From assembly GCA_003258405.1 (NCBI GenBank), contig QKPN01000022.1, forward strand, positions 1-64,000: a DNA stretch of 64,000 nucleotides, given 5' to 3'. Source of the DNA: Rhodobacteraceae bacterium DSL-40. GTDB taxonomy: Bacteria; Pseudomonadota; Alphaproteobacteria; Rhodobacterales; Rhodobacteraceae. Of this stretch, positions 8,890 through 18,490 are shown piece by piece. The notes under the pieces were generated by a model. The model was not told where the DNA came from and ran no database searches. It was given only the letters and a program-made list of their open reading frames with translations. Both the position numbers and the translations under genes were made by a program. How positions within the stretch are numbered: position 1 is the first letter of the stretch; every line of letters starts with the position of its first letter.

Positions 8890-9507
8890 ATGGGGGGGCG
8901 CTTCATCACGTTCGAGGGGGTGGACGGATCGGGCAAGACGACGCAGCTTCGCCGCCTGGCCGCGACCCTGCGCGCGGCGGGCGAGGCTGTCGTCGAGACG
9001 CGCGAGCCCGGTGGCGCCACGGGCGCCGAGGCGATCCGGCGGCTGCTCGTCGAGGGCGAACCCGGACGCTGGTCTCCCGAGACCGAGATCCTGCTCTTCA
9101 CCGCCGCGCGCCGCGATCACGTCGAGCGCACGATCGCGCCCGCCCGCGCCCGCGGGGAAACCGTGCTCTGCGACCGCTTCGCCGATTCGACCCGCGTCTA
9201 TCAGGGGGTGGCGCGCGCCGGCCTCCGCGGCATGGTGGATCGCCTTCACGAGCTTTCGATCGGCATCGAGCCTGATCTCACCCTCATTCTCGACATCGAC
9301 CCCGAGGCGGCGCTCTCCCGCGGGCTGGCGCGCGGCACCGCGGAGGACCGTTTCGAGCGCTTCGGCCTCGATTTCCAGCAGAAGCTGCGCGCGGGCTTCC
9401 TCGCGCTCGCCGCGGAGTTTCCCGGTCGCTGCCGGGTGATTCGCGCCGAGGGCAGCGCCGAGGAGGTCGCCGCCCGCATCGCCGCGGCGGTGATGGAGAC
9501 GCCATGA
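8890..9507 (+). CDS. tmk: Thymidylate kinase
   Basis: 205 residues, typical for dTMP kinase, which makes dTDP in the pathway to dTTP. The P-loop GVDGSGKT (residues 10-17) and the DR motif CDRFADSTRVYQG are both present, with the lid region (RGTAEDRFE) near 145. The stop overlaps the start of holB (ATGA), so the two are translationally coupled. The order dacA-tmk-holB-tatD-MBL is a common replication and nucleotide cluster in Rhodobacterales. Confidence 0.96.
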   Translation: MGGRFITFEGVDGSGKTTQLRRLAATLRAAGEAVVETREPGGATGAEAIRRLLVEGEPGRWSPETEILLFTAARRDHVERTIAPARARGETVLCDRFADSTRVYQGVARAGLRGMVDRLHELSIGIEPDLTLILDIDPEAALSRGLARGTAEDRFERFGLDFQQKLRAGFLALAAEFPGRCRVIRAEGSAEEVAARIAAAVMETP

Positions 9508-10607
9508 GCGAGACCGAGACCCGCCCCGAACCCGACCGGCGCCCGGGCGCCCCGCACCCGCGCGAGACCGTTTCGCTCCACGGCCAGGCGCCGGCCGAAG
9601 CCGCCTTTCTCGAGGCGGCCCATGGCGGGCGGATGCACCATGCCTGGCTCGTCACCGGCCCGGCGGGGATCGGCAAGGCAACGCTCGCCTGGCGCATCGC
9701 GCGCTACATGCTCGCAGGCGGAACCGGCGCGAGCCTCGAGATGGACCCGGCGACGCGCGTCTTCCGGCAGGCGGCCCGGCTCTCCGCCCCCGGCCTCGTG
9801 CTCTGCCGCAGGCCCTGGGACGAGAAGGCGAAGCGGCTTCGCGCCGAGATTACCGTCGAGGAGGCGCGCGGGCTCAAGTCGGCCTTCCAGATGAGCGCCC
9901 CCGACGGCGCCTGGCGCGTCGCCATCATCGATGCGGTGGACGAGATGAACGTGGCCGCCGCCAATGCCCTGCTCAAGATCCTCGAGGAGCCCCCGGCCGA
10001 GGCGATGCTGCTGCTTGTCTGCCACCGGCCCTCCCGCGTGCTGCCGACGATCCGCTCGCGCTGCCGCGAGCTGCGCTGCCGCCCGCTTGGCGCGGAGGAT
10101 CTCGGCCGGGCGCTCGCAGGCGCCGGCCATCCGGTGAGCGAGACCGAGGCGCGCGTGCTCACGGCCCTTTCGGGTGGATCGGCGGGCGAGGCGCTCGATC
10201 TCGCCGCGGGCGGGGGCATCGCGCTCTACAACGAGGCGGTGGCGCTGCTCGCCGGTGGCTGCCCGCTCGACCGGCGGCGGATGCTTGCGCTGGCGGACGC
10301 CTGCAGCGGGCCGGACGCCGCCGAGCGCTTCCGGCTCACGCTGCGGCTTCTCGAGCTCGTGCTCGCCCGGCTCGGCCGCGCGGGCGCGGGCGCGACCCCC
10401 GAACCTGTCTCGGAGGCCGAGGCCGGGCTGCTCGCACATCTCGGCCGGAGCCAGGATCAGGCGCGGATCTGGGCCGGGCGGGCGAGCGAGATTCGCGCCC
10501 GCGCCGAGACCGCACGCGCGGTGAACCTTGACCCCGCCCAGGTGATCCTTGATACCTTGCTGCAGATCGACGCGGCGGCGGCCGAAGCCAACCGGCTGGC
10601 GGCGTGA
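9504..10607 (+). CDS. holB: DNA polymerase III subunit delta'
   Basis: 367 residues. The delta' subunit of the clamp loader. The Walker A-like segment GPAGIGKATLAWR lies at about 51-63 and the SRC motif (IRSRCRELRC) at about 176-185, the arginine finger that acts on a neighbouring subunit. NALLKILEEPP is the usual Walker-B-proximal block. It overlaps tmk by 4 bases. The next gene, tatD, starts 51 bases downstream. The C-terminal domain is divergent, as usual in this family. Confidence 0.94.
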   Translation: MSETETRPEPDRRPGAPHPRETVSLHGQAPAEAAFLEAAHGGRMHHAWLVTGPAGIGKATLAWRIARYMLAGGTGASLEMDPATRVFRQAARLSAPGLVLCRRPWDEKAKRLRAEITVEEARGLKSAFQMSAPDGAWRVAIIDAVDEMNVAAANALLKILEEPPAEAMLLLVCHRPSRVLPTIRSRCRELRCRPLGAEDLGRALAGAGHPVSETEARVLTALSGGSAGEALDLAAGGGIALYNEAVALLAGGCPLDRRRMLALADACSGPDAAERFRLTLRLLELVLARLGRAGAGATPEPVSEAEAGLLAHLGRSQDQARIWAGRASEIRARAETARAVNLDPAQVILDTLLQIDAAAAEANRLAA

Positions 10608-10658
10608 CGGCATTCCGCATTCCCCTGTTTCCCTGACGCACTCCCCGTACCTATTGCC

Positions 10659-11486
10659 ATGTCCCTTCCTTCCCTTGTCGACAGCCATTGCCACCTGGAT
10701 TTCCCGGATTTCGCGGACGAGATCGACGATGTGATGGCGCGTGCCGCCGCCGCGGGGGTGACACGGATGGTGACGATCTGCACCAGGCTCCGCGAGGAGC
10801 CGAAGGTGCGGGCGATCGCCGAGGCCCATCCCGGGGTCTGCTATGCCGCGGGCACCCATCCGCTCAGCGCGGCAGAGGAGCCGCTCGCGACCCTCGAGGA
10901 GCTCGTCGCCCTCGCGCGGCATCCGAAGATGGTCGGGATCGGCGAGACCGGGCTCGATTACCACTATCAGGTCGAGACGGCGGCGCGGCAGGCCGAGAGC
11001 CTGGAGATCCATATCGAGGCGGCGCGGCAGACCGGCCTGCCCCTCATCATCCACGCCCGCGACGCCGATGCCGACATCGGCCGGACGCTCTCCGAGGCCC
11101 ATGCCGCCGGGCCGTTTACCTGCGTGATGCACTGCTTCACCGCCGGGCGGGCGCTCGCCGAAACGGCGCTCGGGCTCGGCTTCTACCTCTCGATCCCCGG
11201 CATCGCGACCTTCCGCAACGCGGGCGAGATCCGCGACATCTTCGCCGCGGCCCCCCGCGACCGGCTGCTGGTCGAGACCGACAGCCCCTATCTCGCGCCC
11301 GTTCCGCATCGCGGACGCCGCAACGAGCCCGCCTATACCGCCGACACCGCCCGCGCGATGGCCGCGCATCTCGAGATGGACTACGCCGCGTTCGCGGCCC
11401 TCACCTCGGCGAATTTCGACCGCCTCTTCCCCAAGGCGGCAAAGGCCGCCGCGGCGGCGATGGCTGACGCAGGGAGTGCGGTCTGA
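10659..11486 (+). CDS. tatD: TatD family metal-dependent hydrolase
   Basis: 275 residues, a TIM-barrel deoxyribonuclease of the TatD/YcfH type, cytoplasmic. Metal ligands are visible: HCH in DSHCHLD (His10, His12), Glu in GETGLDYHY, His in HARD, His in MHCFTA and Asp in ETDSPYLAPV. Known members act as 3'-5' exonucleases on damaged DNA or RNA. No convincing Shine-Dalgarno sequence is seen before the ATG at 10659, but the N-terminus begins the conserved first strand directly. Its stop overlaps the next start by one base (TGATG). Confidence 0.93.
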   Translation: MSLPSLVDSHCHLDFPDFADEIDDVMARAAAAGVTRMVTICTRLREEPKVRAIAEAHPGVCYAAGTHPLSAAEEPLATLEELVALARHPKMVGIGETGLDYHYQVETAARQAESLEIHIEAARQTGLPLIIHARDADADIGRTLSEAHAAGPFTCVMHCFTAGRALAETALGLGFYLSIPGIATFRNAGEIRDIFAAAPRDRLLVETDSPYLAPVPHRGRRNEPAYTADTARAMAAHLEMDYAAFAALTSANFDRLFPKAAKAAAAAMADAGSAV

Positions 11487-12295
11487 TGGCGCGGATCCGG
11501 TTCACCATCCTCGGCTGCGGCTCCTCGGGCGGCGTGCCGCGGCTCGGCGGCCTCTGGGGCGCCTGCGACCCGACGAACCCCAAGAACCGGCGGCGCCGCT
11601 GCTCGCTGCTGATCGAGCGCTTCGCCGGCGCGGAGCCGGAGGCGGGCGTCACCCGCGTGCTCATCGACACCTCGCCGGACATGCGCGCCCAGTTGCTCGA
11701 TGCGGGCGTCGGACATCTCGACGCGGCGGTCTACACCCATGCCCATGCCGATCATGTGCACGGCATCGATGACCTGCGGATGATCGTCTACAACCGCGGC
11801 TCGCGCCTGCCGGTCTGGGCCGATGCCGATACCTCGGATTCGCTGCTCAACCGCTTCGGCTACGCCTTCATCCAGCCGCCGGGCAGTGCCTACCCGCCCA
11901 TTCTCGACCTCAACGAGATCACCGGCCCCTTCAGTATCGAGGGAGCGGGCGGCGCGGTGGAGCTTCACCCGGTGCAGGTGAAGCACGGGCGGATCGATGC
12001 GCTCGGCTTCCGGGTCGGTGATGTGGTCTATCTGCCCGATGTCTCCGAGATCCCGCACGAGAGCTGGGCGATGCTCGCCGGGCTCGATGTCTGGATCCTC
12101 GATGCGCTGCGCTACACGCCGCACCCGACGCATGCCCATCTCGAGCAGAGCCTCGCCTGGATCGAGCGGGCCGCGCCCCGGCGTGCCGTTCTCACCAATC
12201 TCCACCTCGATCTCGACCACGAAATCCTGAGCGGCCAGATCCCGGAGAATGTCATCCCCGCGCATGACGGGCTCGCCCTGGACATCGAGCTTTGA
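11486..12295 (+). CDS. MBL fold metallo-hydrolase, PhnP-like
   Basis: 269 residues. A metallo-beta-lactamase fold hydrolase of the PhnP (cyclic phosphodiesterase) type. The glycine-rich start TILGCGSSGGVPRLGG and the zinc motif THAHADHVHG (HxHxDH) near residue 85 are clear, with further ligands in HPTHAHLEQS and NLHLDLDHE. In this gene neighbourhood it is conserved with tatD but has no phosphonate genes around it, so its substrate is unknown. It overlaps tatD by one base and the AEC transporter start by four (TTGA). Confidence 0.88.
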   Translation: MARIRFTILGCGSSGGVPRLGGLWGACDPTNPKNRRRRCSLLIERFAGAEPEAGVTRVLIDTSPDMRAQLLDAGVGHLDAAVYTHAHADHVHGIDDLRMIVYNRGSRLPVWADADTSDSLLNRFGYAFIQPPGSAYPPILDLNEITGPFSIEGAGGAVELHPVQVKHGRIDALGFRVGDVVYLPDVSEIPHESWAMLAGLDVWILDALRYTPHPTHAHLEQSLAWIERAAPRRAVLTNLHLDLDHEILSGQIPENVIPAHDGLALDIEL

Positions 12296-13233
12296 TCGGC
12301 AACATCCTCGTCGTCGTCCTGCCGGTCTTCCTGATCGCGGGCGCGGGGTACCTCGCGACGCGGCTCAAGGTGTTTCCGATCGCGAGCGTCGACGGGCTCA
12401 TGGCCTATGCGCTGCGCTTCGCCGTGCCCTGCCTGCTCTTCCGGGCGATCGCGACGGTCGATCTCGGCGAGGTCTTCGATCCGGGCCTGCTGATCTCGTT
12501 CTACACCGGTGCGGTCGTGGCCTTCGCGCTCGGCATCCTCGGGGCGCGCACGATCTTCCACCGCAGGCCGGGCGAGGCCGTCGCCGTCGGCTTCGGGGCG
12601 CTCTTCTCGAACTCCGCCCTCCTCGGCCTGCCGATCATGGAGCGCGCCTACGGGACGGACTCGCTTGCGCCGAACTTCGCAATCATCTCGATCCACGCGC
12701 CCTTCTGCTACCTGCTCGGCATCACGGTGATGGAATTCGCCCGTGCCGATGGCCGCGGGTTTGCCCAGACCGGCGTCGCGGTCATGCAGGCGATGTTCCG
12801 CAACGCGCTGATGATCGGCCTCGCCATCGGCTTTGTCGTGAACCTCGGCCATATCCAGTTGCACGAGACGATCTGGACGGCGGTGGACATGCTGGCCAAT
12901 TCCGCCCTGCCCGCCGCCCTCTTCGGCCTCGGCGGCATCCTCACCCGCTACCAGCTCAAGTCCTCGGTCGGGGAATCGGCGATGATCGCCGGGCTCTCGA
13001 TCATCGTGCACCCCGCGATCTCCTGGGCGCTCGGCTCCATGGTCTTCGACCTCTCCGAGCCTTTCATGCGCTCGCTCGTCGTCACCGCGGCGATGGCGCC
13101 GGGGGTCAACAGCTATGTCTTCGCGATGCAATACGCCCGCGGTCAGGCCCAGGCTGCGGGTGCGGTGCTCCTCGGCACGGCGGTCTCGGTCGTCACCGCA
13201 TCGGCCTGGATCTACGTGCTGGGCGGGATCTGA
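12292..13233 (+). CDS. AEC family transporter (auxin efflux carrier-like)
   Basis: 313 residues, about ten predicted membrane helices, with the paired-domain layout of the AEC/BART family. The segment NSALLGLPIMERAYG is the conserved first-domain motif, and VVTAAMAPGVNSYVFAMQY the second. Bacterial members move organic acids such as malate or malonate; the substrate here cannot be told. The start is TTG at 12292, overlapping the MBL stop (TTGA), which implies coupling to tatD-MBL. No ATG or GTG gives a comparable N-terminus. Confidence 0.87.
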   Translation: MIGNILVVVLPVFLIAGAGYLATRLKVFPIASVDGLMAYALRFAVPCLLFRAIATVDLGEVFDPGLLISFYTGAVVAFALGILGARTIFHRRPGEAVAVGFGALFSNSALLGLPIMERAYGTDSLAPNFAIISIHAPFCYLLGITVMEFARADGRGFAQTGVAVMQAMFRNALMIGLAIGFVVNLGHIQLHETIWTAVDMLANSALPAALFGLGGILTRYQLKSSVGESAMIAGLSIIVHPAISWALGSMVFDLSEPFMRSLVVTAAMAPGVNSYVFAMQYARGQAQAAGAVLLGTAVSVVTASAWIYVLGGI

Positions 13234-13364
13234 GCCGGCCGGGACGCGGCTTCACGCCCCTCCTCGACCCTGCCGCCGACGCATCTGCGACATCCGCCCT
13301 TTTCCTCATCGGTTTCTTTACAGTTTACCCTTACTGGTCGCTCCGGGATCAGTCGGGGGCAATC

Positions 13365-15395
13365 ATGACGCTGGTGGATTTCGTGAGGCACGGGCATGAG
13401 CTGGACATCGTGCTCCTTGCCTCAATCATGGCGGTGACGGGTACCTTTGTCACCCTCAGGCTATACCGGCGGGCCGCACGTGCCTCGGAGACCGAGTCTC
13501 TCGGATGGCTGCTCCTTGCCGCCCTGATTTCGGGGGCGACGATCTGGACTTCGCATTTCGTCGCAATGCTTGGCTACCGGGCGCCCATCCCCGTCACGTT
13601 TGATGCCGGCCTAACCGCCGTTTCGCTGCTGGTGGCGATCGTCGGCAGCGGCATGAGCTTCTGGTTGACAATGGTGGTCCGCGGCGGTGCCGGTAGAATC
13701 CTGGGCGGCGGTGCCTTCGGCCTCTGGCTCGCGGCGATGCACTACATCGGCATGTTGGCTTATCACGTGGAAGGGCCCATCTCCTGGCACATCCGCGATT
13801 TCGCCACCTCCCTGCTGGCGGCGGTGCTCTTCTCCACACTGGCGCTTTGCCTGGCACAGGATCGGCATCGCCGCAAACCGTGGTGGCTCGCCGAGGTCAT
13901 GATGATCCTCGCCATACTTCTGATGCATTTTCTCGGCATGTCCGCCCTCCATATCTCCCCGATGGAGGGGATGGAGAACGGAGCAAGCGACGCGGCGTTT
14001 CAGGCGACGGCGGTGACGATCTTCACGGCATCCCTGATCGTGATCGCAACCGGGGTTTCCACCGCGCTGATCGATGTCCGCGCGCGGGCGCACACTCGGG
14101 AGGAGATGCGGCGCATGGCGCTGCGCGATCCGCTGACAGGGCTGCCCAACCGCGCCGATTTCCACGACCATCTCGACACCCTCGTGATCGCCGAGGCCGG
14201 GAGCCGGCAGTTTGCAGTGATCGGGATAGACCTGACTTTCTTGAAGGAAATCAATGATATCTGGGGATACCCCGCCGGCGATGCAGCGCTCTGCGTCATC
14301 GGCAGGCGGCTGGCGGAGCATCTGCGGCCGGCGGGCTATGTCGCCCGGACCGGCGGTGACGAGTTCTACGCAGTTCTCGCCTTCGAGCATGAGGCCGAGC
14401 TGCACCGCTTCCTCGAGATCCTGCGCGACCGCGTCATGGCGCCGATCGTGCTCGCGGCGACCAGTGTCTCGGTCGGTGCCAGCATTGGCGTGGCGCTCTT
14501 TCCGCAGCATGCCGAGAGCCGCGAAACGCTCATCGCCAACGCGGATCTGGCGATGTATGCGGCAAAAACCGATCCCATCAAACACATCCGCATCTACGAC
14601 GCTGCGCTCGGCGAGACGATGCGCAACCGGTCCGAGCTGATGACGGAACTGCGGCGGGCGGTGGAATTCGGCGGGCTGGACCTGCACTATCAGGTGCAGC
14701 AATCCATCGTCACCGGCGAGACCACGGGCTTCGAGGCGCTGCTGCGCTGGGACCATCCGCGGCTCGGCCGGATCTCGCCCGCCGAGTTCATCCCGCTTGC
14801 CGAATCGAACGGTCTCATCCTGCCGCTTGGGGAATGGGTGCTCTGGCGCGCCTGTACCGACGCGAAGCACTGGCGCATCCCCTACAAGGTCGCGGTCAAT
14901 CTCTCGCCAGTCCAGCTCGCCAATCCGCGCCTGCCGCAGGTCGTGGCCGCGATCCTGGCCGACACCGGCCTGCCGCCGGAGCGGCTCGAGCTCGAGCTCA
15001 CCGAGACGGCGATCATCCGCGACAAGGCTCGGTCCCTGGCAGCGATTGGCGAGATCAAGGCGCTCGGCGTCAGCATCGCACTGGACGATTTCGGCACCGG
15101 CTATTCCTCACTCGACACGCTCAAGACCTTCCCGTTCGACAAGATCAAGCTCGACCGCACGTTCGTCGAGGAGCTGGCGCTGGACCCCCGCTCGATGGCG
15201 ATCGTCCGCGCGGTTCTGGCGCTCGGCAAGAGCCTCGGCATCCCTGTCCTCGCAGAGGGGATCGAGACACCGGAGCAGCTCGCGCTGCTCCGCGCCGAAG
15301 CCTGCGACGAGGTGCAGGGCTTCCTGATCGGCCGCCCGGGCGCGTTTTCCGACGACGCGCCCGAAGAGGAGGGCCTGAAGAAGGCGGCGAGCTAG
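13365..15395 (+). CDS. MHYT sensor, GGDEF-EAL diguanylate cyclase/phosphodiesterase
   Basis: 676 residues from the ATG at 13365. About seven membrane helices form an MHYT domain at residues 10-240 (motifs HFVAMLGY, AAMHYIGM, LLMHFLGM), thought to bind a metal and sense gas or redox. Then comes a GGDEF domain with an intact GGDEF (330-334) but no RxxD inhibitory site before it, and an EAL domain with EALLRW (457-459), DDFGTGYSSL, KLDRTFVEE and AEGIET intact. Both cyclase and phosphodiesterase activity on cyclic di-GMP are possible. An in-frame extension into the transporter region is a GC artefact. It ends 13 bases before the convergent secreted-protein gene. Confidence 0.93.
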   Translation: MTLVDFVRHGHELDIVLLASIMAVTGTFVTLRLYRRAARASETESLGWLLLAALISGATIWTSHFVAMLGYRAPIPVTFDAGLTAVSLLVAIVGSGMSFWLTMVVRGGAGRILGGGAFGLWLAAMHYIGMLAYHVEGPISWHIRDFATSLLAAVLFSTLALCLAQDRHRRKPWWLAEVMMILAILLMHFLGMSALHISPMEGMENGASDAAFQATAVTIFTASLIVIATGVSTALIDVRARAHTREEMRRMALRDPLTGLPNRADFHDHLDTLVIAEAGSRQFAVIGIDLTFLKEINDIWGYPAGDAALCVIGRRLAEHLRPAGYVARTGGDEFYAVLAFEHEAELHRFLEILRDRVMAPIVLAATSVSVGASIGVALFPQHAESRETLIANADLAMYAAKTDPIKHIRIYDAALGETMRNRSELMTELRRAVEFGGLDLHYQVQQSIVTGETTGFEALLRWDHPRLGRISPAEFIPLAESNGLILPLGEWVLWRACTDAKHWRIPYKVAVNLSPVQLANPRLPQVVAAILADTGLPPERLELELTETAIIRDKARSLAAIGEIKALGVSIALDDFGTGYSSLDTLKTFPFDKIKLDRTFVEELALDPRSMAIVRAVLALGKSLGIPVLAEGIETPEQLALLRAEACDEVQGFLIGRPGAFSDDAPEEEGLKKAAS

Positions 15396-15407
15396 ACCGG
15401 GGACGCC

Positions 15408-15992
15408 TCAGTAGTCCTTGATGGCGTTGAAATCCATCGCCTCCAGATAGGCCTTCTTGCTCTCGATCGAGGCGCTGCCGCCCACCGTCACCAGGATCCG
15501 GTTGTCGATGATGCCCTGAAGCTCGCCGTCATTGTCGACGAACTGCACCCGCTGGATGCGGAGGGGCTTGGCGCCCGCCGCGGCGGAGAGGCCCGAGAAC
15601 ATCGCGCCGAGGCTCGCCACCATCGGCGAATCGGTCACCAGCGTGATGGTGATATCGCCATCGGCATTGGAATAGGTCGCCGCCGCCGAGGTGCCGCCGC
15701 CAAACATCGCCATGCCCATGCCCATTCCCTCGCCATCGGCATCCTCGCGCTCCCAGCCCGGCAGCGCCTCCGGCAGGAAGCCCGACAGCGCCGAGGAGCG
15801 CTTCTCGGCCAGGATCTTCGTGGCATAGTCGAGATCCTCGCTCGCCCCGGCGATATCGCCATCGGCATAGGCCGCAAGCGCGCTGTCGATCACATCGGTG
15901 AATTCATCCGCATGGGCGGGCCCCTGAATGGCCAAGGTGGCCAGCACAGCAAGCGTTAAGGTTTTCAAGACGTTAATCTCCCGCATCTGCAA
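15408..15992 (-). CDS. Secreted protein of unknown function
   Basis: Up to 194 residues with a cleavable signal peptide (LTLAVLATLAIQGPAHA-DE). The mature part is soluble, slightly acidic and has a Gly/Met-rich stretch (GMGMGMAMFGGG) in the middle. No catalytic motif is seen. The first ATG at 15992 is used here. A TTG at 15968, preceded by GGGAG nine bases upstream, gives a cleaner 20-residue signal peptide and may be the real start. It is convergent with the GGDEF-EAL gene. Confidence 0.75.
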   Translation of the reverse strand: MQMREINVLKTLTLAVLATLAIQGPAHADEFTDVIDSALAAYADGDIAGASEDLDYATKILAEKRSSALSGFLPEALPGWEREDADGEGMGMGMAMFGGGTSAAATYSNADGDITITLVTDSPMVASLGAMFSGLSAAAGAKPLRIQRVQFVDNDGELQGIIDNRILVTVGGSASIESKKAYLEAMDFNAIKDY

Positions 15993-16027
15993 CTGCGGCG
16001 GGACTATAACGACCCGGATCGCGGCTG

Positions 16028-16639
16028 TCAGCGATTTCCCGCCGGTCCGGGTGCCGGCCCGGCATCCAGCGCCCGGGCCCGCGCAAAGGCATCGAGCAGG
16101 TCGCGGTAGAGCGCCTCGCGCTCCCAGGGCGCAAGGAAGGCGCCGACCTCGATCTCGCGGCCGTTGCCGCGCAGCGTGAGGTATTTTTCGATCGGCCCAT
16201 CGTCCCGGAGGCGGATCTCGACCCAGAACGGGTTCGCATGCCAGCGCCGCACGCCGCCCCGCGGCTCGTGGCGCTCCACGGTGATGAGATCCGGCCAGAG
16301 GCAGAGCTCCTCGGAGAGCCGGGCATCGGCATGGCTGCGCCGGAAGGCCCAGTAGAGCGCCAGCAGCACCGCGACGAGAAAGGGCAGCATCCCCCAGGCC
16401 GCGCGGCTGCCCAGAAGCCCGAAGAGCGGCAGGGAGAGGCCCGTCGCGGCGAGCGCGATGACGATGCCGGCTCCCTTGGCCCCGAGCGAACGGTGCGGCC
16501 AGAGGCTGATGCGGAAGACCGGCGCGTCGGTCCGGGCATAGGGGCGGCCCGCGAAATTTCCGGGGCCGGAATCGAGAGAGGCAGGCGCTTGCGCGCCTGC
16601 CTCTCCGGTGTCGTTCCGCGGGATCCGCGTGCGGCTCAA
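16028..16639 (-). CDS. DUF2244 domain-containing membrane protein
   Basis: About 203 residues. The core [15 protein letters not shown], two membrane helices (about residues 58-98) and the segment [21 protein letters not shown] identify DUF2244, a family often next to cytochrome oxidase genes in alphaproteobacteria. The role is unknown; an oxidase-associated function is inferred from position. No ATG or GTG precedes the core. The best start is TTG at 16639, which overlaps the ctaD stop (TTGA). With that start a 13-bp hairpin at 16576-16605 lies inside the coding region. Confidence 0.8.
   Translation of the reverse strand: MSRTRIPRNDTGEAGAQAPASLDSGPGNFAGRPYARTDAPVFRISLWPHRSLGAKGAGIVIALAATGLSLPLFGLLGSRAAWGMLPFLVAVLLALYWAFRRSHADARLSEELCLWPDLITVERHEPRGGVRRWHANPFWVEIRLRDDGPIEKYLTLRGNGREIEVGAFLAPWEREALYRDLLDAFARARALDAGPAPGPAGNR
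16576..16605. terminator. Perfect 13-bp hairpin after ctaD
   Basis: GAGAGGCAGGCGC, loop TTGC, GCGCCTGCCTCTC. It starts about 30 bases after the ctaD stop. There is no T tract on either side. It could be a terminator, an attenuator or an RNA stability element that lowers expression of the downstream DUF2244 gene relative to the oxidase subunit. Confidence 0.5.
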
Positions 16640-18282
16640 TGGGCAGTGTCCCGATGGTCCCACATGTCCGGCGTCGGTAGGGTCTCGAACGTGTGCTCGG
16701 GCGGCGGGTTGGAGAGCGTCCATTCCAGCGTCGCGTCGGGCTGCGGGCCCCAGTACTGCGGGTCGGTCACCTTCTTGCCGTAGCGGAGCGAGTAGAACAT
16801 CACCCCGAAGAAGAAGAGGAACGAGAGCCCGGAGAGGAAGGCGCCGAGGGACGAGACGTAGTTCCAGAGCGCGAACTGCTCGGGATAGTCCATGTAGCGC
16901 CGCGGCATGCCCTGACGGCCGAGGAAGTGCTGCGGGAAGAAGGTGAGGTTCGCGCCGATGAACATCATCCAGAAATGCACCTTGCCGGCCCATTCCGGAT
17001 AGCTTTTCCCGGTCATCTTCGAGAACCAGTAGTAGATGCCCGCGAAGATGCAGAAGACGGCGCCAAGGCTCATCACGTAGTGGAAATGCGCCACCACGTA
17101 GTAGGTGTCGTGATAGGCGCGGTCGACGGCGGCCTGGGAGAGCACGACGCCGGTCACGCCGCCCACGGTGAAGAGGAAGAGGAAGCCCATCGCCCAGAGC
17201 ATCGGCGTCTTGAACTCCACCGAGCCGCCCCACATCGTCGCGATCCAGCTGAAGATCTTGATGCCGGTGGGCACGGCGATCACCATGGTCGCGAGCATGA
17301 AGTAGGCCTGCTGCGTGGTGGTGAGGCCGACCGTATACATGTGGTGGGCCCAGACCACGAAGCCGAGCGCGCCGATCGCGATCATCGCATAGACCATCGG
17401 CAGGTAGCCGAAGATCGGCTTGCGCGAGAAGGTCGAGATCACATGGGAGACGATCCCGAAGCCCGGCACGATGATGATGTAGACTTCCGGGTGGCCGAAG
17501 AACCACAGGATGTGCTGGTAGAGGATCGGGTCCCCACCCTCGGCCGGCGCGAAGAAGGCGGTGCCGAAGTTGCGGTCGGTGAGCAGCATGGTGATCGCGC
17601 CCGCCAGCACCGGAAGGGCGAGCAGGATCATGAACGCGGTGACCATGATCGACCACGGGAAGAGCGGCACCTTGTGCAGCGTCATGCCCGGGGCGCGCAT
17701 GTTGAGGAAGGTGGTGATGATGTTGATCGCGCCGAGGATCGAGGAGGCGCCCGAGAGATGGACGGCGAAGATCGCGAAATCCATCGACATGCCGGACTCG
17801 GTGGTCGAAAGCGGCGGATAGAGCACCCAGCCGACGCCCGAGCCATGGAGGCCGTTGCCGCCGGGCACGAAGAGCGAGACCACCGCGAGCGAGCAGCCCG
17901 CGACGTAGAGCCAGTAGCTCAGGTTGTTCATGCGCGGGAAGGCCATGTCCGGCGCGCCGATCATCAACGGCATGAAGTAGTTGCCGAACCCGCCGAAGAG
18001 CGCGGGAATCACCACGAAGAACATCATCAGCACGCCATGGGCGGTGATGAGCACGTTCCAGATATGGCCGTTCGGCTCGCCATCGATGAGCATGTACTGC
18101 ACGCCCGGATGCATGAGCTCCAGCCGCATGTACATCGTGAAGCCCACCGAGATCAGGCCGACGATCGCAGCCGTCACGAGATAGAGGATCCCGATGTCCT
18201 TGTGGTTCGTCGACATGAACCAGCGGGTGAAGAAGCCCGGCTTCGCATGATCGTGATGGGAGTGGATGGCGGCATCAGCCAT
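16636..18282 (-). CDS. ctaD: Cytochrome c oxidase subunit I (aa3 type)
   Basis: 548 residues, twelve predicted membrane helices. The heme-copper oxidase core of respiratory complex IV reduces oxygen to water and pumps protons at the inner membrane. Visible are [14 protein letters not shown] at the N-terminus, [17 protein letters not shown] with the CuB His and the cross-linked Tyr, and HHMYTVG. An N-terminal His-rich stretch (HSHHDHAK) precedes the first helix. Subunits II and III are not in this window, as is usual for Rhodobacterales where ctaD stands alone. The ATG at 18282 follows GAGGAGACAC. Confidence 0.97.
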   Translation of the reverse strand: MADAAIHSHHDHAKPGFFTRWFMSTNHKDIGILYLVTAAIVGLISVGFTMYMRLELMHPGVQYMLIDGEPNGHIWNVLITAHGVLMMFFVVIPALFGGFGNYFMPLMIGAPDMAFPRMNNLSYWLYVAGCSLAVVSLFVPGGNGLHGSGVGWVLYPPLSTTESGMSMDFAIFAVHLSGASSILGAINIITTFLNMRAPGMTLHKVPLFPWSIMVTAFMILLALPVLAGAITMLLTDRNFGTAFFAPAEGGDPILYQHILWFFGHPEVYIIIVPGFGIVSHVISTFSRKPIFGYLPMVYAMIAIGALGFVVWAHHMYTVGLTTTQQAYFMLATMVIAVPTGIKIFSWIATMWGGSVEFKTPMLWAMGFLFLFTVGGVTGVVLSQAAVDRAYHDTYYVVAHFHYVMSLGAVFCIFAGIYYWFSKMTGKSYPEWAGKVHFWMMFIGANLTFFPQHFLGRQGMPRRYMDYPEQFALWNYVSSLGAFLSGLSFLFFFGVMFYSLRYGKKVTDPQYWGPQPDATLEWTLSNPPPEHTFETLPTPDMWDHRDTAH

Positions 18283-18490
18283 ATGTGTCTCCTCGCAGCC
18301 CTGTTGGTTCGCCCCTCGCCGCCCAGGGAGGCGGGGTTGTCCTAGTTTGGAATCTGTCTAGCCTCCCGCGGCGCAGGCTACAAGTCTCGTGCACCAGCAC
18401 CTTCGTCGCGGCTTGCCGATGATACATTCAGATGCAGGCATTTCAATCTGCGGCTTGACCGGACAGGCGCGATGCGCACAAATAGGGAAC

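Noticed and set aside
12249-13364. Extension of the GGDEF-EAL frame through the AEC transporter
   Set aside because: The transporter frame has clear membrane helices and family motifs; the extension is its shadow.
16640-17656. Extension of the DUF2244 frame into ctaD
   Set aside because: Out-of-frame reading of the oxidase gene, not a fusion protein.
16693-18345. Plus-strand open frame of 550 codons opposite ctaD
   Set aside because: His/Glu/Arg-rich complement of a membrane protein gene.
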